From Spirochaeta sp. (lineage in GTDB: Bacteria > Spirochaetota > Spirochaetia > DSM-2461): a DNA stretch of 5,404 nt. Of the stretch, positions 1-4,336 are shown one piece after another (the first letter of the stretch is position 1; every line of letters begins with the position of its first letter). The stretch is taken from the NCBI GenBank assembly GCA_030635565.1, contig DAOVYP010000180.1, positions 1-5,404 of the forward strand. The letters run 5' to 3'. A model generated the notes under the pieces. That model was not told where the DNA came from. It did not search any database and worked only from the letters and a program-made list of their open reading frames with translations. The translations under genes and the position numbers were made by a program.

Positions 1-23
1 CAGAAAACCGGATAGATTCCGTC

Positions 24-938
24 ATGATTTCTACGGCTGCAGTTTTCGATATCGAACGGTATGCTACAGCGGACGGCGCCGGTATTCGGAGCGTCGTTTT
101 TTTCAAGGGCTGTAATCTTCGTTGCCACTGGTGTCAGAATCCGGAATCCCACAGCAGCAGTCCTCAGATAATGTACTATCGCAAACAATGCATATCATGC
201 GGCCGATGCGTCGAGGCATGTCATACAGACGCGATTCATGATGCTCAGCCATTCAGATTTATCACTGATCATGTAAAGTGTGATTTATGCGGAAAATGCA
301 TTGATGTCTGCTTCACGAATTCCCGTAAAATTATCGGGCGTCAGATACCGCTGGATGAAATCATGGGCGAGCTCAGGAAAGATAAACCATTTTATGATGA
401 ATCGGGTGGGGGGGTTACTTTTTCCGGTGGAGAGCCGCTTCTTCAGGCCGAAGCAGTTCAATATCTTGCCCGCAGCTGCAGGGAAGAGGGAATCAATACG
501 GCGCTGGAAACTGCTGGATTTGTACCGTGGTCTGTATTCGAAAAAATTCATCCATGGCTGAATCTGCTCTATATTGACCTGAAACACATCGATACCGATA
601 CGCATCGTATGTATACCGGGGTGCTGATTGAACCGATTCTTGAAAACATCCGTCGGGCCGGGGAAATTTTCGAAAACATCATAGTCAGGATCGCAGTCAT
701 TCCAGGGGTGAATGATTCGCCTGATATCCAGCGCCGTATGCTGGGTTTCCTTGCCGGGGAAACGGCAGTGAGGAATGTTGAACTGCTTCCGTTCCATCGA
801 CTGGGACTGGCCAAATATGAAGGCCTTGGAATGCGGTATGCCATGGAAAATGCCGACAACATGCGAAAATCCGATTGTGAGCCCTTTGCGGTAATCGGCC
901 GGGGCATGGGACTGAAGATTCGTGTGGGCGCCGGCTGA
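24..938 (+). CDS. Glycyl-radical enzyme activating protein (radical SAM, PflA/PflE-like)
   Basis: This 304-residue protein is a cytosolic activase. It would reductively cleave S-adenosylmethionine and abstract a hydrogen from the glycine of a partner glycyl-radical enzyme. The radical SAM motif CxxxCxxC is C30, C34 and C37 (GCNLRCHWC), followed by the family's NPES. An inserted double ferredoxin domain follows, with C56/C59/C62/C66 and C86/C89/C92/C96. SGGEP at 134-138 is the SAM-binding GGE motif. The length and the two extra clusters match activases of the glycerol dehydratase, hydroxyphenylacetate decarboxylase and choline lyase types, and differ from short PflA. The usual DGPGIR motif reads DGAGIR (17-22). 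ATG 24 gives the usual short N-terminus before FDIERY, but no good Shine-Dalgarno is visible. The frame stays open to the left edge, so an upstream start cannot be excluded. The partner enzyme is not in the window, so its substrate is unknown. The family call is very secure. Confidence 0.95.
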   Translation: MISTAAVFDIERYATADGAGIRSVVFFKGCNLRCHWCQNPESHSSSPQIMYYRKQCISCGRCVEACHTDAIHDAQPFRFITDHVKCDLCGKCIDVCFTNSRKIIGRQIPLDEIMGELRKDKPFYDESGGGVTFSGGEPLLQAEAVQYLARSCREEGINTALETAGFVPWSVFEKIHPWLNLLYIDLKHIDTDTHRMYTGVLIEPILENIRRAGEIFENIIVRIAVIPGVNDSPDIQRRMLGFLAGETAVRNVELLPFHRLGLAKYEGLGMRYAMENADNMRKSDCEPFAVIGRGMGLKIRVGAG

Positions 939-940
939 CG

Positions 941-1867
941 ATGAAGGGTCTGGAACTGGCGCGCCGATACTATTCTGAAGTCGTGCTCCCGGCATTTATA
1001 GAGAGGGCCCCGGGCAAAGTAGATTCCATGAATTTCGGGCTTGCGGGTCCGGGTTCTGAATGTTACGGCTATGATGATGAAATCTCCCGGGATCATGACT
1101 GGGGCCCCAGGGTCTGTATCTGGATTCCTGAAAATTTATATAAGAGACAATCCGGGAATCTTCAGACTATTTACGACGGACTGAACCACGGTTTTCTCGG
1201 ATTCGATCCCGTCAAACGTCTGGATAATAGAATAAGAAAGGACGGGATTCTGTCGACAGCCCGCTTCTACGGCAATTACCTGGGCAGCGACCGGCCGCCG
1301 GAAACTCTTCGGGACTGGCTGCTGATGCCTGAGGAGGCGCTGTCTCTTTGCAGCAATGGAGAGGTGTTCAGGGAAGGTTCCGGAGATTTCATGACCATGC
1401 GCGAAGTATTGCTCTCATATTTTCCCCGGGATATTAGGCTGAAGAAGATCGCATCCCGATGTAAAGCTGCCGCTCAACACGGGCAGTACAATCTATGGAG
1501 GGCCTTTCAACGCAATGACCTGCTTGCGGTTCAGTTCCACAAAGCCGGTTTTACCCACGAAGCAGCATCCCTTGTGTTTCTTCTTTGCCGTATCTATCGC
1601 CCTTTCGGCAAGTGGATATTCAGGGGGCTTGATAACCTGGGCACTCTGGGATCGGATGTGAAAAAGTATCTTCGGAATATGACTGAATCAAATGACGAGA
1701 AAGAAATACAGGGCATATTGGAAGGATGTGCGGGAGTACTTGCAGATGAGCTTGTACGGCAGGATCTGACCCCTCGAAAAGGTTCCTTCCTGTATGATTA
1801 CGGCGTTGAGATTGAACGGAGTATCGAAGATGCATCCCTCAGGGAGGAACTGGATTCGATCGGATAG
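941..1867 (+). CDS. DUF4037 protein, candidate nucleotidyltransferase-fold
   Basis: This 308-residue soluble protein has no signal peptide or membrane segment. I recognise DUF4037 from two stretches. One is GPGSECYGYDDE followed by ISRDHDWGPR (about residues 36-56). The other is a helical C-terminal half with HGQYNLWRAFQRND (180-193) and CRIYRPFGKW (216-225). G38-S39, eleven residues, then D51-x-D53 resembles the active-site signature of the nucleotidyltransferase superfamily (hG[GS]...DxD). The helical second half recalls the helical domains paired with such folds. A nucleotidyl-transfer role is therefore a reasonable inference, but no substrate is known. It starts 2 nt after the activase stop with little Shine-Dalgarno of its own, so translation is probably coupled to the activase. 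The DUF4125 gene follows 11 nt later. The family call is firm; the function is open. Confidence 0.85.
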   Translation: MKGLELARRYYSEVVLPAFIERAPGKVDSMNFGLAGPGSECYGYDDEISRDHDWGPRVCIWIPENLYKRQSGNLQTIYDGLNHGFLGFDPVKRLDNRIRKDGILSTARFYGNYLGSDRPPETLRDWLLMPEEALSLCSNGEVFREGSGDFMTMREVLLSYFPRDIRLKKIASRCKAAAQHGQYNLWRAFQRNDLLAVQFHKAGFTHEAASLVFLLCRIYRPFGKWIFRGLDNLGTLGSDVKKYLRNMTESNDEKEIQGILEGCAGVLADELVRQDLTPRKGSFLYDYGVEIERSIEDASLREELDSIG

Positions 1868-1870
1868 GAG
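1866..1870 (+). promoter_or_regulatory. Ribosome binding site overlapping the DUF4037 stop codon
   Basis: AGGAG begins inside the TAG stop (1865-1867) of the upstream gene and lies 8 nt before ATG 1879. It fixes the start of the DUF4125 gene. The overlap with the stop codon suggests the two genes are translated from one message. Confidence 0.8.
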
Positions 1871-1878
1871 TTTGACAG

Positions 1879-2433
1879 ATGAGTCAGGATGGCGTGAGTA
1901 AGAAAGGTATCGTAAATCGGATTCTTGATATTGAAGTGAAGATGTTCTTGCGTGTACCGACGGGTGAAGAACCGGCCTGCCGAGCGGATATCGAGAATAT
2001 GAGACTTCACCGCCGGGGGCAATTTGCCGGTTGGTCGGTCGAAACATGTGAAAGCTATCTCCATGATCTTGAAACAGCCGAAGCCTCGGGGAAAAACCTG
2101 TTGACCCTGAAATATGCCCGGATGGACAAACGTATCCCTTCTCTTTCAGAAAGCCCTGATATTTCCCATATCCGCGACTGCTATGTTGAATGGCAGAAGC
2201 TGATTATCAGCAGATATCCGAATGTCATGCGCGGTGCTCGTGATATTGCCGGTTTCAGCAACTATCTCAGCTCGGAGCTGGAAACCTATTCGGATCAAAC
2301 CCTGATACTGCTTCGGTCGGATGTCGACGATTGTCGACAGACCGGAGGAAACATGTCTCTTGGAGTCTATGAGTCCCTGGCCGGACAATCGGGATATGCT
2401 TCTCTGGATGATATGGAGAAGAGCCTTAAATGA
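1879..2433 (+). CDS. DUF4125 family protein
   Basis: This 184-residue soluble protein has no signal peptide. It fits DUF4125 by several features in family order: ILDIEVKMF (15-23), a Cys-x2-Asp-x4-Met-Arg segment around C34-R42 leading to GQFAGW (47-52), SYLHDL (59-64), GKNLLTLKYARM (71-82), RYPNVMRGAR (112-121), and ELETYSDQTL (133-142). The strongly kept charged and aromatic residues suggest an enzyme or a ligand-binding helical protein, but I know of no assigned activity. A good AGGAG lies 8 nt before the ATG. It is the last gene of the activase-DUF4037-DUF4125 run. A promoter for the next operon lies 63 nt after its stop, and no clear U-tract terminator lies between. The family call is good; the function is unknown. 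Confidence 0.8.
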   Translation: MSQDGVSKKGIVNRILDIEVKMFLRVPTGEEPACRADIENMRLHRRGQFAGWSVETCESYLHDLETAEASGKNLLTLKYARMDKRIPSLSESPDISHIRDCYVEWQKLIISRYPNVMRGARDIAGFSNYLSSELETYSDQTLILLRSDVDDCRQTGGNMSLGVYESLAGQSGYASLDDMEKSLK

Positions 2434-2464
2434 TTCCTTAGTTAACAAGTAATGTAACAAAGTA

Positions 2465-2485
2465 GACATTTTCACGGGAAATGTC
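2465..2485. repeat. 21-bp inverted repeat upstream of the transporter promoter
   Basis: GACATTTTC (2465-2473) and GGAAATGTC (2477-2485) form a 9-pair stem with one T-G mismatch around ACG. It lies 10 bp upstream of the -35 box and 31 nt after the DUF4125 stop. It could be a regulator-binding site or a weak RNA hairpin at the end of the first operon. The following bases (ACAATTTAAC) are not a proper U tract, so an intrinsic terminator is doubtful. Confidence 0.5.
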
Positions 2486-2495
2486 ACAATTTAAC

Positions 2496-2523
2496 TTGAC
2501 TTAATTTCAATATGAGTTACAAT
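2496..2523 (+). promoter_or_regulatory. Sigma70-type promoter of the ABC transporter operon
   Basis: TTGACT (2496-2501) and TACAAT (2518-2523) are each one base off the -35 and -10 consensus and are 16 bp apart. Transcription would begin near 2530, giving a leader of about 71 nt before the ATG at 2601. It is the only strong promoter-like pair seen in the gap before the binding-protein gene. A LacI-type palindrome sits directly downstream. Confidence 0.8.
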
Positions 2524-2533
2524 CTTATCAATC

Positions 2534-2547
2534 TGAAACCGATTTCA
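2534..2547. promoter_or_regulatory. LacI/GalR-family operator-like palindrome
   Basis: TGAAACCGATTTCA fits the LacI/GalR-family and cre pattern TGWAANCGNTNWCA at every defined position, including the central CG. The perfect arms extend to CTGAAA (2533-2538) and TTTCAG (2543-2548). It lies about +4 to +18 from the predicted transcription start, a classic repression position. The likely ligand would be the imported sugar or a product of it. The regulator gene is not in the window; a global CcpA-like protein is a possible alternative. Confidence 0.7.
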
Positions 2548-2579
2548 GTGCAAATTAAAACATATGGTGCACTGGAATC
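2541..2579 (+). promoter_or_regulatory. Leader hairpin in the 5' UTR of the binding-protein gene
   Basis: GATTTCAGTGCA (2541-2552) pairs with TGCACTGGAATC (2568-2579) over 12 positions, with one G-U wobble (2545/2575) and a 15-nt AT-rich loop. It ends 11 nt before the Shine-Dalgarno, which stays free. Its 5' arm contains TTTCAG, the right half of the operator, so it competes with the short CTGAAA/TTTCAG hairpin in RNA. A role in message stability is the simplest reading. No known riboswitch class was recognised. Confidence 0.5.
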
Positions 2580-2590
2580 ACCAAATTGCA

Positions 2591-2596
2591 AGGAGG
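2591..2596 (+). promoter_or_regulatory. Strong ribosome binding site that decides the binding-protein start
   Basis: AGGAGG lies 4 nt before ATG 2601. An in-frame TTG at 2586 would place this Shine-Dalgarno inside the coding region and spoil the signal peptide, so ATG 2601 is the start. Confidence 0.9.
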
Positions 2597-2600
2597 AGTT

Positions 2601-3551
2601 ATGTTTAAAAAACTCATCGTTATCGTACTGGTCCTTATGGTACCGGCCGGCTTTCTGTTCGCAAACGGCGGAAGTGGTGCGGAATCGTCAAATCTGATGG
2701 TGATTATCACCCCGGATAAGGACAATACGTTCTTCACGGCGGAAGCGGATGCAGCCAAAGCCATGGCTGAGTCTCTGGGTTATGAAACGCTGATGGTGGT
2801 CCATGGCGACGATCCAAACGCGGAGAGTGATATCATCGATACCGCTATCTCCCAGAAGGCTGTTGCAATCATAATCGACATCGCCAATGCGGATGCATCA
2901 CCCAATAATCTGCGCCGTGCGACAGATGCCGGTATTCCGGTTTTCTGCATGGACCGTGAGATTAATGTTGCCGGTATTGCCAAGGCACAGCTTATTTCCG
3001 ACAACTTCCAGGGTGCTCAACTCGGCGGAGAATATTTCGTTGAATTGATGGGTGAGAAAGGTAACTGGGTTGAGTTGGTCGGTAAAGAGTCCGATACTAA
3101 CGCCGGTGTCCGATCCCAGGGGTATCACTCAATCATCGATCAGTATCCCGACATGAAGATGGTAGCCCGGGAAACCGCAAACTGGAGCCAAACTGAAGCA
3201 TTCGCCGATGTTGAATCGATCCTTCAGGCAAATCCGGATGTCAAAGGTATAATCTGCGGTAACGATACAATGGCACTTGGTGCTCAGGCCGCTGCTGAAG
3301 CCGCCGGTAAGGGTGACATAATCGTTATGGGATTTGACGGAAACGACAACGTGCTGGATTCCATGCTTCAGGGTAAAATTGCCGGTACCGTCATGCAGCC
3401 CAATGCACTTAATGCTGAAATGGCCGTCCAGCTTGCAGACAAATTCATCAAGACCGGTTCCACCGGCATGGATCAGGAGAAAATTCTCAATGGCTGCTTC
3501 CTGATTAAACCCTCCGACGCCGACAAGTGGCGGGGATTCAAGAAACTGTAA
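2601..3551 (+). CDS. Sugar/polyol ABC transporter substrate-binding protein (RbsB-like)
   Basis: This 316-residue secreted protein is the extracytoplasmic binding component of a CUT2-type importer. The signal peptide has KK at 3-4, a hydrophobic core (5-20) and a likely signal peptidase I cut after A21 (LFA|NGG). There is no lipobox cysteine. The mature part follows the type I periplasmic binding fold of RbsB. Positions that line up by eye with RbsB ligand residues are N42/F44/F45 (N..FF), D118-R119 (MDRE), R171, N221-D222 (GNDTMALGA), D246 (GFDG) and Q266. W195 stands where RbsB has a phenylalanine. This suggests a pentose, polyol or similar small sugar, but the ligand cannot be named. It is the first gene after the regulated promoter, has a strong ribosome site, and is followed by a stable hairpin, all fitting high expression. 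The family call is very secure. Confidence 0.95.
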   Translation: MFKKLIVIVLVLMVPAGFLFANGGSGAESSNLMVIITPDKDNTFFTAEADAAKAMAESLGYETLMVVHGDDPNAESDIIDTAISQKAVAIIIDIANADASPNNLRRATDAGIPVFCMDREINVAGIAKAQLISDNFQGAQLGGEYFVELMGEKGNWVELVGKESDTNAGVRSQGYHSIIDQYPDMKMVARETANWSQTEAFADVESILQANPDVKGIICGNDTMALGAQAAAEAAGKGDIIVMGFDGNDNVLDSMLQGKIAGTVMQPNALNAEMAVQLADKFIKTGSTGMDQEKILNGCFLIKPSDADKWRGFKKL

Positions 3552-3589
3552 CCGACATACATTGAATCATTTGGGTTATAGTTGAATGT

Positions 3590-3628
3590 GGGAGCTCCGC
3601 CTCTCGGGGCAGGGCTCCCTTCTTATAT
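3590..3628 (+). terminator. GC-rich hairpin between binding protein and lipoprotein genes (partial terminator or stabiliser)
   Basis: Bases 3590-3619 fold into a stem with outer arms GGGAGC/GCTCCC. The pairing continues through 13 positions with one C-A mismatch and two G-T wobbles, around a CTCG tetraloop. TTCTTATAT follows, a broken U tract. The operon continues in the same direction, so it is more likely an attenuating terminator or a 3' end protector that raises binding protein over downstream products than a full stop. Confidence 0.6.
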
Positions 3629-3639
3629 CCGGACTAAAC

Positions 3640-3646
3640 AGGGGAG
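3640..3646 (+). promoter_or_regulatory. Ribosome binding site of the DUF2291 gene
   Basis: AGGGGAG lies 6 nt before ATG 3653, just past the hairpin. It gives this gene its own ribosome entry, so it does not depend on coupling to the binding-protein gene 101 nt upstream. Confidence 0.8.
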
Positions 3647-3652
3647 ACACCG

Positions 3653-4336
3653 ATGCGGAGATATTCAGGACCGCTTTTCATTATTACAATCATTTTATGC
3701 ACATTAATCATAAGCGCTTGTACGATTGTGAAAATCGGCGAAGAAGAAACCGAAGGTGATGGCGAGTACTCTACCTGGACAAAAACCGGTACGGGGTTTC
3801 AGGCCCGGGAATACGTTGAATCGATTTGGGAAGATAAGCTGATACCAATTTACGAAGAGCAAGCCGTAGATTACGTAACTCTGATGACTGCACTTGAGGA
3901 GAATCGGCAAGCAGGTATCGATCAATATGGTCTCACCCGACAGACAGGGGAGCCCTTTTACATATTCAAGGTACGAGGAACGGCCCGGGTGATGGAATTT
4001 GACGACAGTTCCAGAAACGGCGTTATTCGCGTGGACCACGAGCCGGTGGATGGTGTGGCGGATGCAGTACTGCAGGTTGGACCGGTCCTTCGAGGTACGG
4101 CAATCAGGGACTCGGTAGAGTTCATCCGATTCACGGACATCGGCAATCAGCTGCAATTTGCCGAACTGGCCAAAGAGCTGAACAACAGGATGAGAGTTGA
4201 CTCAATAGATCCGATAAACCTTGAAAATATTGAAGGTAAGCAAATCATGTTTCTCGGGGCTTTCAGGCTCGATAAGGATCAAGAGCTGGAAGAGGTGGTT
4301 GTGACTCCATTGGTACTTGAGATAAGGCCGGAATGA
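3653..4336 (+). CDS. DUF2291 family lipoprotein of the ABC transporter operon
   Basis: This 227-residue protein has a lipoprotein signal: RR at 2-3, a hydrophobic stretch (8-20) and the lipobox ISAC with acylated C23. The mature protein would be anchored on the outer face of a membrane. Recognisable DUF2291 blocks are YVESIWEDKLIP (54-65), QVGPVLRGTAIRD (141-153) and NQLQFAELAKELN (165-177). The family is typically encoded beside ribose/polyol-type ABC importers. Here it sits between the binding-protein and ATPase genes, and its stop overlaps the ATPase start. A helper role is inferred: docking the binding protein, or handling ligand at the membrane. No activity is known to me. Downstream translation is probably coupled to this gene. 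The family call is good; the function is open. Confidence 0.8.
   Translation: MRRYSGPLFIITIILCTLIISACTIVKIGEEETEGDGEYSTWTKTGTGFQAREYVESIWEDKLIPIYEEQAVDYVTLMTALEENRQAGIDQYGLTRQTGEPFYIFKVRGTARVMEFDDSSRNGVIRVDHEPVDGVADAVLQVGPVLRGTAIRDSVEFIRFTDIGNQLQFAELAKELNNRMRVDSIDPINLENIEGKQIMFLGAFRLDKDQELEEVVVTPLVLEIRPE

Noticed and set aside
1..15. Possible tail of an upstream gene, CAG AAA ACC GGA TAG, 8 nt before the activase ATG.
   Set aside because: Four codons and a stop are too little to identify or support a gene, although an upstream gene ending here would suit the operon.
285..995. Long open frame on the minus strand (236 codons) opposite the activase gene.
   Set aside because: It is opposite a clearly recognised gene, shows no familiar domain, and is explained as a shadow of the + strand coding bias.
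2322..2339. Two copies of TGTCGAC 10 bp apart forming a near palindrome.
   Set aside because: It lies within the DUF4125 coding region and encodes ordinary residues (DVDDCRQ), with no promoter nearby; chance is the likely cause.
2441..2464. Imperfect direct repeat GTTAACAAGTA / TGTAACAAAGTA after the DUF4125 stop.
   Set aside because: It is AT-rich, short and imperfect, with no third copy; no function can be supported.
2512..2697. Small + strand open frame (61 codons) spanning the promoter and the start of the binding-protein gene.
   Set aside because: It starts upstream of the predicted transcription start, has no ribosome site, and overlaps the signal-peptide region of a certain gene.
3562..3582. 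TTGAAT and TATAGT as a promoter for the DUF2291 gene.
   Set aside because: The spacing is only 9 bp, far short of the 16-18 bp needed, and the downstream hairpin would be in its leader.
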